Source: Aequorivita lipolytica
Lineage (GTDB): Bacteria > Bacteroidota > Bacteroidia > Flavobacteriales > Flavobacteriaceae
Direction: 5' to 3'
Assembly: GCF_007997135.1 (NCBI RefSeq)
Contig: NZ_VORU01000001.1
Coordinates: 434,001-498,000, forward strand
DNA length: 64,000 bases
Shown piece by piece: positions 49,545-57,892 of this stretch (the first letter of the stretch is position 1; the number at the start of each line of letters is the position of its first letter). The translations under genes and the position numbers were made by a program. Under the pieces are notes generated by a model. That model was not told the DNA's origin, did no database searches, and saw nothing but the letters and a program-made list of their open reading frames with translations.

Positions 49545-50840
49545 ATGCTTTTAATCTACACCCAAAAACTTACTCCACGTATATCCTATATATTTAAGCA
49601 TATTTGTTTGCGTATTTTGGGTATTGATGCAGTTTTTACTTCAGTTATAGAGGAGTTTATTGCGCACCTTGGGCCAAAAATTTCATACGGTAAAAAGCCT
49701 TTGGGCAATGAATTATTTTTTCAAAGCAACGGACTTTTGGAACAGCAGGGGCTTGAGGCCATTGAGGTTAGCGTAAAAAAGTGGGGTGACACCTATGGTT
49801 TCTTTTCGGTTTCGAATAGCAGCGCTCTGCCTTTTGATATTTTCGCCTCCACCTTTTTTATGTTAACGCGCTATGAGGAATATCTTCCACATGTAAAGGA
49901 TGAAATGGGAAGATTTATGGCTTCGGAAAGTTTAGCTTTTAAAGAAGGGTTTTTACAGCAGCCCGTTGTAGATATTTGGGCGTATATTTTTAAGGAAAAA
50001 CTGCTGGAGGCATTTGCTGAAATTGTTTTTCCGAAGAAGAAAATTATCATCCATCCAGTCATTGAAGCTTCCCAGCCTTACGCTTATAAACAAAAAGGTA
50101 TTTTTCGCTCTGTCGTTGGTTTTTTTGATAGTCTAATCCACGGAAAATTTCGAAATATTATAACTCGAGCTCAAGTAATTGTAGGGTTGAAACGCGATCC
50201 TTTGGACACTTTTAAGTGGATCGTGAACAAAGCGAACCGCAGTAATTTTAAGCTTACCGTTTTCTTTATGTTGGGCAATGCATTGTCGTTCAATGAAAGT
50301 ATGAACACCCATCGGCAAAAAATTAAATTGCTAATTAAATTCTTAGCGGATTATAAGGAAGTGGGGCTTATCTTTTCATTTAATGCGCTGAGCGATTACG
50401 AAATTTTAAAAAGCGAAATACGCCGTATGGAGGAAATAACAAACCGTTCTCTAGACAGCTCGATGAATTCTGAGTTTTTGGTAAACCTGCCTGATATTTA
50501 TAGGCATTTGGTAGAGCTGGAAGTAAAGCGCGACTATACCATGGTATTTCGAGACACAGTTGGTTTTAGGGCCGGAACCTGTACGCCGTTTCTGTTTTAT
50601 GATTTGGATTATGAAATTAAAACCCCATTATTAGTGCATCCCGCAGCAATGACAACATTTGCTTTTCAAAAAAAGTATGCTTTAGATATTGAAAAAACAG
50701 TTAATAATACAATTGCTTCAATTGAAAGAGTAAACGGAACTTTCACGATGATTTTTTCAAACAAGGATTTTTCTTCTGAAGAAAACAACAAAGTTTGGCG
50801 CCAAATCTTTTCAGAAAAATTGCAGCAATATGAAGGATAG
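49545..50840 (+). CDS. Polysaccharide deacetylase-like protein, catalytic residues apparently lost
   Basis: A 431-residue protein resembling the flavobacterial DUF7033 + NodB-like deacetylase family: an N-terminal domain (about 1-165, with MLTRYEEYLPHVKDEMGRF) and a deacetylase-like barrel (about 170-400). Family landmarks such as YAYKQKG and VGFRAGTCTPFLFYDLDYE (as GFRAGTCTPF) are kept. The usual metal site is not: the expected Asp-rich motif before YAYK reads VIEASQP, the expected IHPSYNS reads LIFSFNAL, and the expected RQH motif reads SMNSEF. It lies 6 bp after radC and overlaps yjjG by 11 bp. Confidence 0.7.
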   Translation: MLLIYTQKLTPRISYIFKHICLRILGIDAVFTSVIEEFIAHLGPKISYGKKPLGNELFFQSNGLLEQQGLEAIEVSVKKWGDTYGFFSVSNSSALPFDIFASTFFMLTRYEEYLPHVKDEMGRFMASESLAFKEGFLQQPVVDIWAYIFKEKLLEAFAEIVFPKKKIIIHPVIEASQPYAYKQKGIFRSVVGFFDSLIHGKFRNIITRAQVIVGLKRDPLDTFKWIVNKANRSNFKLTVFFMLGNALSFNESMNTHRQKIKLLIKFLADYKEVGLIFSFNALSDYEILKSEIRRMEEITNRSLDSSMNSEFLVNLPDIYRHLVELEVKRDYTMVFRDTVGFRAGTCTPFLFYDLDYEIKTPLLVHPAAMTTFAFQKKYALDIEKTVNNTIASIERVNGTFTMIFSNKDFSSEENNKVWRQIFSEKLQQYEG

Positions 50841-51519
50841 GGGAATAACGGATGTTTTTTTTGATTTGGACCACACCCTATGGGATTTTGATAAAAATTC
50901 AGGCTTGGCGTTTGAAAGAGTTTTCAAAAAACATAAAATTGAATTACCACTCACAGATTTTTTAAAGGAATATGAGCCAATTAATTTTGATTATTGGAAA
51001 AAATATCGCGAAGACCGGGTTACCAAAGAAGAATTGCGTCGTGGAAGGTTGACGGAGACCTTTGCTATTTTCAAAATCAAATTTTCGCTTGATATTATTG
51101 ACTCGCTCGCGCATTGTTACATTGAGGAACTCCCTGTAAACAACCATCTTTTTTTGGGAGCGGTTGAAACTCTTGAATATCTTTCGGCAAAATATAAACT
51201 TCATATTATTACAAATGGCTTCGAGGAAGTGCAATATTTGAAACTTCAGAACAGTGGTATAAAAAAATATTTTAACACCATAACTACTTCCGAAGAGGTA
51301 GGATTAAAGAAGCCACATCCTGTCATGTTTGAAACAGCTTTAAAGAAGGCTTCGGTTTTGGCCGGAAAAAGCATTATGATTGGCGATAGTCTGGAAGCTG
51401 ATATTATTGGAGCTAAAAATGTAGGGATGCATACGTTGTTATTTAACTACAGAAATGAAATTGTAACCGACCCATATTTCATTATTAACAATCTGGCAGA
51501 AATAAAAAATCATTTGTAG
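50830..51519 (+). CDS. YjjG-type noncanonical pyrimidine nucleotidase (HAD superfamily)
   Basis: A 229-residue HAD hydrolase. Motif I is FFDLDHTLWDFD (nucleophile Asp), motif II is in HIITNGFEEVQ, the Lys is in GLKKPHPVMFE and motif III/IV is MIGDSLEADIIGA. YjjG enzymes dephosphorylate modified pyrimidine nucleotides and so clean the nucleotide pool. HAD subfamilies are hard to separate by eye, so the substrate is tentative. It overlaps the preceding gene by 11 bp. Confidence 0.85.
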   Translation: MKDRGITDVFFDLDHTLWDFDKNSGLAFERVFKKHKIELPLTDFLKEYEPINFDYWKKYREDRVTKEELRRGRLTETFAIFKIKFSLDIIDSLAHCYIEELPVNNHLFLGAVETLEYLSAKYKLHIITNGFEEVQYLKLQNSGIKKYFNTITTSEEVGLKKPHPVMFETALKKASVLAGKSIMIGDSLEADIIGAKNVGMHTLLFNYRNEIVTDPYFIINNLAEIKNHL

Positions 51520-51569
51520 TAATAATCCTGCATAAACGAACGTTACTAACAGATAAACTATCCCTACTA

Positions 51570-52115
51570 ATGAATAAAACCTTATACCAATCCATTTTTT
51601 TGGTTTGTGTATGCCTATTTTTTACGGCATGCATTAAGGACACCGATTTTGATCAAACAGAAGATATTGCCTTGACACCAGTCGTGGAATTGGATCTGAT
51701 TTACTTCAATCTTCGAGCGTCTGATTTTTTTGACTCCATAAATTCTACCCCCATACTTACAGTTAGCGATACCACGGAGATTAGGTTTTTGGACGACAGT
51801 ACTCTTCAGGAAAGCTTGAAACGCGCAGAATTCTATTTTAAGTTTACCAACAGTATTCCTCGAAATTTCCAGGTTGATTTCCAATTTTTAAGTGAAACCA
51901 ATGACACTACATACGTTGCGGGTACCTTTGTATCTGAAGGTCTGCCAGCCGCTCCCGTAATTACGGAATATATACAAAATGTAGAAGGGGATGATATATT
52001 GAGCCTCACACAGGCTAACAAAGTTGTGGTTTCGGTAACGATACCCTCTTCCAATGAAAATTTGGAGGGCACCTTAAATTTAAAATCCAAAACAACCTAC
52101 TTTTTGGAATATTAA
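51570..52115 (+). CDS. Predicted lipoprotein of unknown function
   Basis: A 181-residue lipoprotein: signal peptide with lipobox (LFFTAC, Cys near residue 21), then a beta-rich domain (DLIYFNLRASDFFDS, then FQVDFQFLSETNDT). I do not recognise a family. It lies four bases before a predicted outer membrane barrel and appears to form an envelope cluster with the next two genes. Confidence 0.7.
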   Translation: MNKTLYQSIFLVCVCLFFTACIKDTDFDQTEDIALTPVVELDLIYFNLRASDFFDSINSTPILTVSDTTEIRFLDDSTLQESLKRAEFYFKFTNSIPRNFQVDFQFLSETNDTTYVAGTFVSEGLPAAPVITEYIQNVEGDDILSLTQANKVVVSVTIPSSNENLEGTLNLKSKTTYFLEY

Positions 52116-52119
52116 TACA

Positions 52120-53535
52120 ATGCGAAATATATTTACTTACATACTATCCCTCGTGGGCTTTTTTGCTATTTCCCAGAATAAGCAAATACTTTACGGCTTT
52201 GATGATATTCCGCAATCACTGTTGGTGAATCCCGGCAGTAAAGTAACCCAGAAAAAACATTACGGAATTCCGTTTCTGTCTCAAATCCATTTTAATGGTG
52301 GCTCTTCAGGCGTGTCGGTTTATGATATTTTTAAAGATGGAAATGATAATATCAACGATCGCATTACACAAAAGATATTTGAAATGAAGAATACAGATTT
52401 CTTCACGGCAACACAACAATTGGAACTCATTAATTTTGGTTGGAGGGCAAGGAACGAAATCTATTTTTCGGGCGGAATTTACCAAGAGTTTGACTTTATC
52501 GCCTATTTCCCAAGAGACTTGGCAATACTCGCGTGGGAAGGAAATAGAGACTACCTGAACTATTCTTTTGATTTAGGTGAGATTAGTACCACAGGCGATT
52601 TTATGACTGTTTACCATTTTGGGTTGAACAAAAAAATCAACGATAAACTAACAGTCGGTGCGCGTTTGAAACTATATTCCAGTATGTTCAGTTACCGAAG
52701 CGTTAATAATACCGGAACTTTTACAACCCGATTGGGTGATGAGAATTCTGAAAATATTTACGAACACACAGTCCAAAATGCTGATGTTAGTGTAGAAACT
52801 TCCGGCTATGTTTCATTGCGCGATTTGGACGGCGCTTCACAAGTAACCAGTGAAATTTTAGGTAGAGCCTTTTTTGGAGGAAACATTGGAGTGGGAGTAG
52901 ATTTAGGTTTCAATTACGATATTAATGAGGCGTGGTCACTTTCTGCAAGTGCATTGGACGTTGGCGCTATTTTTCACTCCAAAGACGTGGAAAGCTATCG
53001 CGCCCAAGGAACGTATACTTTAGATGGAATAAACCTGATTTTTCCACCACTAAATGAAGGAGATCCCACTTTTCCGTATTATGATGATCTAGAAGATGAA
53101 ATAGAACGTGAGATTCCAATAGATACAATTCAAAATTCATATACCCAATTTCGACCTGTAAAAATAAATGCTGGGTTGAGTTTTGGCTTTGGAAGATTTG
53201 ATATGTCTGGGGACTGCGACTGTTTAAATATGGACGGTGGAAAGCTTCACAAACAAAACCTCGGATTGCAATACTACGCTATATTTAGACCGAAAGGCCC
53301 ACAAATGGCGGGAACTCTCTTTTACCACAGAAGACTCACAGAATATCTATCTGCAAAGGCAACTTACACCGTAGATTCCTATTCCTTTTCAAATGTAGGT
53401 TTGGGAATTTCGGCAGATATCGGTAAGATCAATTTTTACCTCGCTGCGGATAATCTAATAAGGTATAGCAATTTGGCAAAAGCAAAAAGTGTATCTTTAC
53501 AACTAGGTTTCAACATAATAATTGACGAAGAATGA
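52120..53535 (+). CDS. DUF5723-like outer membrane beta-barrel protein
   Basis: A 471-residue protein with signal peptide (YILSLVGFFAISQ). It begins GFDDIPQSLLVNPG, as in PorP/SprF- and DUF5723-type barrels, where an N-terminal LLVNPG or LNPA motif follows the signal. Alternating strands end in VSLQLGFNIIID. Two close Cys (GDCDCLNMDGG) fall in a probable loop. No substrate is known. It lies 4 bp after the lipoprotein gene and overlaps the next gene by 4 bp, so the three are likely one operon. Confidence 0.7.
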   Translation: MRNIFTYILSLVGFFAISQNKQILYGFDDIPQSLLVNPGSKVTQKKHYGIPFLSQIHFNGGSSGVSVYDIFKDGNDNINDRITQKIFEMKNTDFFTATQQLELINFGWRARNEIYFSGGIYQEFDFIAYFPRDLAILAWEGNRDYLNYSFDLGEISTTGDFMTVYHFGLNKKINDKLTVGARLKLYSSMFSYRSVNNTGTFTTRLGDENSENIYEHTVQNADVSVETSGYVSLRDLDGASQVTSEILGRAFFGGNIGVGVDLGFNYDINEAWSLSASALDVGAIFHSKDVESYRAQGTYTLDGINLIFPPLNEGDPTFPYYDDLEDEIEREIPIDTIQNSYTQFRPVKINAGLSFGFGRFDMSGDCDCLNMDGGKLHKQNLGLQYYAIFRPKGPQMAGTLFYHRRLTEYLSAKATYTVDSYSFSNVGLGISADIGKINFYLAADNLIRYSNLAKAKSVSLQLGFNIIIDEE

Positions 53536-54329
53536 CACGATTTTTAATGCTCGCAATTGCTTTCTTTTTAACTACAAGCGTTGGTGCACAGACTACAAAT
53601 TTAAGTGATTACAGCTACGTTGTTGTTCCCGAACAGTTTAGTTTTTTCAATGAAAAGGATAAGTATCAAGTAAACTCCATGACAAAATTTTACTTGGAAA
53701 AAAGCGGTTTTAACACCTATTGGTCTGCAGATACACCCAACGCCAACCGTTGCGATGGTCTATATGCAGACGTAGAGAAATTGAGCAGTATTTTCGGAAC
53801 AAAACTTCAAGTAGTTTTAAAGGATTGCAACAACGTTGAAATTTACAGAAGTCAAGAGGGAAAAAGTAAGTATAAGGAATTTGACAAGACATACCAGGAC
53901 GCTCTCCGCAAAGCTTTCAATAGTTTAGAAGCTATGAACGTAAAACAAAAAAATATTGTTCTTTTGAGAAATATTCCAAACAGCGTGGTAGTTTCTAAAG
54001 AAACAAATCAAAATCCGGTTATGGAAGAACTTACAAAGCCAAAGGTTTCAAGAGTATCTGGGAATTTACTGCCCGATGCAAAATTTTCTAACTACGCTAA
54101 TTCTGGAAAAACATTTCTGCTTCGGAAAACTGCTGATGGATATTCTTTATATGAAGAATCTACCAGTACGGCGGATGGGCTTCTTTTAATAGGAAAAATA
54201 ATAGTGATTGAAAAAGTGGTTAAGTATATAGATACTTCTGGAAAAGTTTCAGAGGCATCTTTTGATCCCTCTGGAAATCTTATAATCGAAGGCGATTCTT
54301 CACCGACTGTTTATAAATCTGTAAATTAG
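53532..54329 (+). CDS. Secreted protein of unknown function
   Basis: A 265-residue protein with signal peptide (LAIAFFLTTSVGAQ). No family is recognised. It opens with a beta region (YSYVVVPEQFSFFNEKDKYQ) resembling a lipoprotein/periplasmic fold, and the C-terminal 90 residues are also beta-rich. It is translationally coupled to the barrel gene upstream and overlaps the convergent rarA by 4 bp. A role with the barrel is inferred from linkage only. Confidence 0.65.
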   Translation: MTRFLMLAIAFFLTTSVGAQTTNLSDYSYVVVPEQFSFFNEKDKYQVNSMTKFYLEKSGFNTYWSADTPNANRCDGLYADVEKLSSIFGTKLQVVLKDCNNVEIYRSQEGKSKYKEFDKTYQDALRKAFNSLEAMNVKQKNIVLLRNIPNSVVVSKETNQNPVMEELTKPKVSRVSGNLLPDAKFSNYANSGKTFLLRKTADGYSLYEESTSTADGLLLIGKIIVIEKVVKYIDTSGKVSEASFDPSGNLIIEGDSSPTVYKSVN

Positions 54330-55612
54330 AAATCGTATTTATCTTTCCAAAGTTGCTTTAAATAAACTTTCAGCGCATTTTCCTTTGGGTTGTTCCCAGG
54401 CTTGTAAAAAGTTGTTCCTTTTATTTCGTCGGGTAAAAATTCGTGCGGAACAAAATTGCTTTCGTAATTGTGCGCGTACTCATATTCCTTTCCGTAACCT
54501 AATTGCTTCATAAGTTTAGTTGGAGCGTTTCTGATAGACAAGGGAACAGATAAGTCTCCAGTTTGTCTAACCAGTTGTTGTGCTTCGCCTATGGCTTTAT
54601 ACGAAGCATTGCTTTTTGGTGAAGTTGCCAGATAAATAGCGCACTGGCTCAAAATTATACGCGCTTCGGGGTAACCAATGGTATTAACGGCCTGAAAAGT
54701 ACTTGTTGCCAATAAAAGCGCATTTGGATTTGCATTCCCAATATCTTCAGACGCTAAGATTACCATTCTTCTAGCAATGAATTTTATATCTTCTCCGCCT
54801 TCAATCATTCTTGCCAACCAATAAACAGCAGCATTTGGGTCAGTTCCACGAATAGATTTTATAAATGCCGAAATAATGTCGTAATGCTGTTCTCCGGTTT
54901 TATCATACAGCACAGTGTTTTTTTGTGCTTTTTGCATAACCAGGTCGTTAGTTATTGAAATCTTTTCATCTTTTTCTGAAAGTACCACCAGTTCCAGAAT
55001 GTTTAGAAGCTTGCGTGCATCGCCTCCAGAAAGTCTTATAAGCGCTTCAGTTTCCTTGAGAGTTACTTTTTTTTGGGAGAGAACTTCGTCTTCCTTTAAA
55101 GCTCTTTTAAGTAATGCCTCCATATCTTCACGAGTGAAAGATTCCAAAACATAAACCTGACAGCGCGACAATAATGCGGGAATTACTTCAAAACTTGGAT
55201 TTTCAGTAGTAGCTCCAATTAGGGTAATCCATCCTTTTTCAACAGCACCCAAAAGCGAATCCTGCTGCGATTTACTGAAACGGTGTATTTCATCAATAAA
55301 TAGAATTGGATTTTTAGTTGAAAATAGACTATCGCTCTTTTTTGCCTTTTCTATCACTTCCCGAATGGCAGCCACACCACTATCAACGGCGCTCAACGTA
55401 TAAAATGGTCTGCCACTTTCATTGGCAATTATGTTCGCAAGGGTGGTTTTGCCGGTTCCCGGTGGTCCCCAAAAAATAATAGAGGGAATCATTCCAGTGG
55501 CTAATTGTGAAGTAAGTGAGCCTTTTGGCCCAACTAAATGTTGCTGGCTTAAATAACTTTCTAGGCTCGTTGGGCGGATTCTTTCGGCAAGAGGTGCGTT
55601 CATAGATTTCAT
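54326..55612 (-). CDS. rarA: Replication-associated recombination protein A (AAA+ ATPase)
   Basis: RarA (MgsA) is a clamp-loader-like AAA+ ATPase acting at stalled replication forks. In 428 residues: N-terminal PLAERIRPTSLESYLSQQHLVG, Walker A GPPGTGKTTLAN (about 50-61), Walker B ILFIDEIHRFSKSQQD, sensor 1 IGATTENPSFEV, arginine finger region LLSRCQVY and a C-terminal tetramerisation domain (YWLARMIEGGEDIKFIARR). A second Met at residue 4 (55603) may be the true start. Confidence 0.95.
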   Translation of the reverse strand: MKSMNAPLAERIRPTSLESYLSQQHLVGPKGSLTSQLATGMIPSIIFWGPPGTGKTTLANIIANESGRPFYTLSAVDSGVAAIREVIEKAKKSDSLFSTKNPILFIDEIHRFSKSQQDSLLGAVEKGWITLIGATTENPSFEVIPALLSRCQVYVLESFTREDMEALLKRALKEDEVLSQKKVTLKETEALIRLSGGDARKLLNILELVVLSEKDEKISITNDLVMQKAQKNTVLYDKTGEQHYDIISAFIKSIRGTDPNAAVYWLARMIEGGEDIKFIARRMVILASEDIGNANPNALLLATSTFQAVNTIGYPEARIILSQCAIYLATSPKSNASYKAIGEAQQLVRQTGDLSVPLSIRNAPTKLMKQLGYGKEYEYAHNYESNFVPHEFLPDEIKGTTFYKPGNNPKENALKVYLKQLWKDKYDF

Positions 55613-55738
55613 CTTTATAAAATATTTCAGAAATAAGAAGATGGAATGCCCAGATAATAACTTCGTTTGTTTTGCAATTCGTTAATGGGCATTTCAAAAT
55701 TACAATTTTAATATATCGGTTTCACTGACAATTTATCA

Positions 55739-55746
55739 TAAATTTG
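55739..55746 (+). promoter_or_regulatory. Predicted -7 box for the rhomboid protease gene
   Basis: TAAATTTG matches TAnnTTTG, 32 bp before the ATG at 55779. The -33 region has no clear TTG. Confidence 0.45.
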
Positions 55747-55778
55747 ATTTTAGGATTGTTTTTTGTAACCTGTCTTTT

Positions 55779-56561
55779 ATGTCGAATTCAAACCAATTAC
55801 AATTTAGCCCGGGAGTTTTTGGATATCCATTATTTTTTGTGATGGTGCTATGGGTGGTATTTTGGGTTGAGACACGTTTTAATATTAATTTCAATTCTTT
55901 CGGTATATATCCCGGCAAATTGGAAGGTTTACAGGGTGTTATTTTTAGTCCTTTCATCCATGGCAGTCTGGAGCATCTTTTCAATAACTCGGTTCCGCTT
56001 TTCGTATTAACTGCCGCACTCTTCTATTTTTATAATGATATTCGCTGGAAGGTTTTGTGCTATGGCTTATTATTGACCGGTTTGGCGACTTGGGCTATTG
56101 GCCGTCCGTCGCTACATATAGGCGCGAGTGGGGTAGTTTATATGCTTGTCGCTTTTTTATTTTTCAAGGGAATTTTTTCGAAACAATTTCAACTAACAGC
56201 ACTGGCGTTGGTAGTGGTTTTCTTGTACGGTGGATTGCTGTGGTATGTTTTTCCTGTAGATCCAGAGATATCTTGGGAAGGACATTTGTCCGGCTTTTTT
56301 GTGGGGTTGTTATTTGCGTTCTTGTTTAAGGGTAATCCTATTGAGAACAAAAAATATGAATGGGAAAAGGAAAGTTACAATCCAGAGAACGATCCTTTTT
56401 TAAAACAGTTTGACGAAGATGGAAATTTTATTGAATTGGCAAAAGAAACCAGTGCTACAGATGGTCAACAATCAATAAAAGAATTAACTGCAGATGGAAC
56501 TAAGAAGATCATTAAAATAGTGTACAGTATAAAAAAAAGTACTGACACCAAGACTGAATAA
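55779..56561 (+). CDS. Rhomboid family intramembrane serine protease
   Basis: A 260-residue membrane protein with about six helices. The rhomboid landmarks are HGSLEHLFNNSVPLF (HLxxN in helix 2), GASGVVYML with the nucleophile Ser in helix 4, and EGHLSGFFVG with the catalytic His in helix 6. The last 75 residues form a charged cytoplasmic tail with no recognised domain. Substrates are unknown. It is convergent with rlmB, with only two bases between the stops. Confidence 0.9.
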   Translation: MSNSNQLQFSPGVFGYPLFFVMVLWVVFWVETRFNINFNSFGIYPGKLEGLQGVIFSPFIHGSLEHLFNNSVPLFVLTAALFYFYNDIRWKVLCYGLLLTGLATWAIGRPSLHIGASGVVYMLVAFLFFKGIFSKQFQLTALALVVVFLYGGLLWYVFPVDPEISWEGHLSGFFVGLLFAFLFKGNPIENKKYEWEKESYNPENDPFLKQFDEDGNFIELAKETSATDGQQSIKELTADGTKKIIKIVYSIKKSTDTKTE

Positions 56562-56563
56562 CA

Positions 56564-57304
56564 TTATAAACGTCTCTGTCTTGTTATTTCATATAAAAAA
56601 GCTCCGCATGCAACTGAGACGTTTAAGGAATTTATTTCGCCAAGTAGGGGTAGAGAGGCTCTCTCGTCTACCAAACCAAGTACAGATTTGGACACGCCCT
56701 TTCCTTCAGAACCCATTATAATGGCCACTGGTCTTGCTAAGTCTAAAGAATATATTTCTGTTTGCGTTTTCTCCGTTGCGGCAATAGTTATAATTCCAGA
56801 GCCTTGTAGGTAAAAAATGGCGTCTTTAATATGTTCTACTTTACAGATTGGTATTTTAAAAATAGCTCCGGCCGATGTTTTTACGGTATCTCCTGAAACT
56901 GGAGCTCCTCCAGACTTCTGAATAATAACGGCATCAACGCCAGTACATTCTGCTGTGCGCAATATGGCTCCAAAGTTTCTAACGTCCGTTATCTGGTCTA
57001 AAACTAGGAATAATGGGGGCTTATCGCTCTCTAGGGCTTTTGCAACAACTGATTCCAACGAATGAAATGCAACAGGAGATGTGAGGGCGACAATGCCCTG
57101 ATGGTTACCTCTGGTGAGTCTATTCAGTTTTTCAAAAGGAACTATGCTAACAGATACGTTTGCCTTTTCCAAATCTTTAACGAGGCTTTCAATTTTATCG
57201 CTATCTATTCCTTTTTGAACGAATACCTTATCAAAGACAACCTGTGAGGTTAATGCTTCTTTAATAGGGTAAATGCCAAAGATGGTGTTGGTTTTGTCTT
57301 GCAT
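56564..57304 (-). CDS. rlmB: 23S rRNA (guanosine2251-2'-O)-methyltransferase
   Basis: A SpoU-class (SPOUT) methyltransferase of 246 residues: N-terminal substrate-binding part (about 1-85, GIYPIKEAL) and a knotted catalytic domain with NFGAILRTAECTGVDAVII, IIMGSEGKGVSKSVL and the C-terminal LPLLGEINSLNVSVACGAFLYE (as INSLNVSVACG). The size and motifs fit RlmB/TrmH family group 3; the exact nucleotide is inferred. Confidence 0.92.
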   Translation of the reverse strand: MQDKTNTIFGIYPIKEALTSQVVFDKVFVQKGIDSDKIESLVKDLEKANVSVSIVPFEKLNRLTRGNHQGIVALTSPVAFHSLESVVAKALESDKPPLFLVLDQITDVRNFGAILRTAECTGVDAVIIQKSGGAPVSGDTVKTSAGAIFKIPICKVEHIKDAIFYLQGSGIITIAATEKTQTEIYSLDLARPVAIIMGSEGKGVSKSVLGLVDERASLPLLGEINSLNVSVACGAFLYEITRQRRL

Positions 57305-57378
57305 TGATGTGTTGCTTATAATTTAAATCTCGGTAAAGGTAAATAGAATATTCGTTCTATGTTATTTTAAATTTGGCA

Positions 57379-57411
57379 TAAAAAAAGCATCCCTTAATTG
57401 AAAGGGATGCT
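57379..57411 (-). terminator. Terminator of the susCD operon
   Basis: AGCATCCCTT (57386-57395) pairs with AAGGGATGCT (57402-57411), a perfect 10-bp stem with a six-base loop, followed on the minus strand by a run of T residues. Confidence 0.85.
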
Positions 57412-57441
57412 CTATAAATTGAATTGTATTCTAATTAGAAA

Positions 57442-57870
57442 TTAATTCCTAACACCTATTAAAGTTCTACCTCCAGATACAACGTCAGCTTCCCCTTGAA
57501 TTGCAAGGCGGAAAAATGATCTGTCTTCGGTAATGGAATTGTCTACTCCTGTAACCTCAATGCTTGCTTCACGCGTATTTGCAGGAAAAGTTACAGTAGT
57601 TTCAAACGTATAGTTATCCGGCGCTGTGCCTAGAGTGTCTACAGGTACTGTAGTGACTGAAAACGTTCTATCTGAACTCGATATATCAGACACGAATAAA
57701 TCTACGGTTGTACTTTTGGTACCTCCTTCTGGAATACCGTTAATATTCTTCGTAGCAGTTGTAAAACCTACAACCGTTTTACGATCTGCGTTATAATCAT
57801 CGTAAGTTTCGCAAGAAACGGCAACTATCGCTATGGCAAGAATGACCATTATTATATTAGCTTTTTTCAT
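57442..57870 (-). CDS. Predicted lipoprotein, Calx-beta-like, of the susCD operon
   Basis: A 142-residue lipoprotein: signal peptide with lipobox (IAVSC-type, VAVSCETYDDY), then one beta-sandwich (YTFETTVTFPANTREASIEV, DRSFFRLAI) that resembles Calx-beta or DUF-type surface domains. It follows susD by 22 bp and a strong terminator follows it, so it is the third gene of the operon. Such third genes often encode surface glycan-binding lipoproteins; binding is not shown here. Confidence 0.7.
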   Translation of the reverse strand: MKKANIIMVILAIAIVAVSCETYDDYNADRKTVVGFTTATKNINGIPEGGTKSTTVDLFVSDISSSDRTFSVTTVPVDTLGTAPDNYTFETTVTFPANTREASIEVTGVDNSITEDRSFFRLAIQGEADVVSGGRTLIGVRN

Positions 57871-57892
57871 TTTTTATAGATTTTAAAAATTA

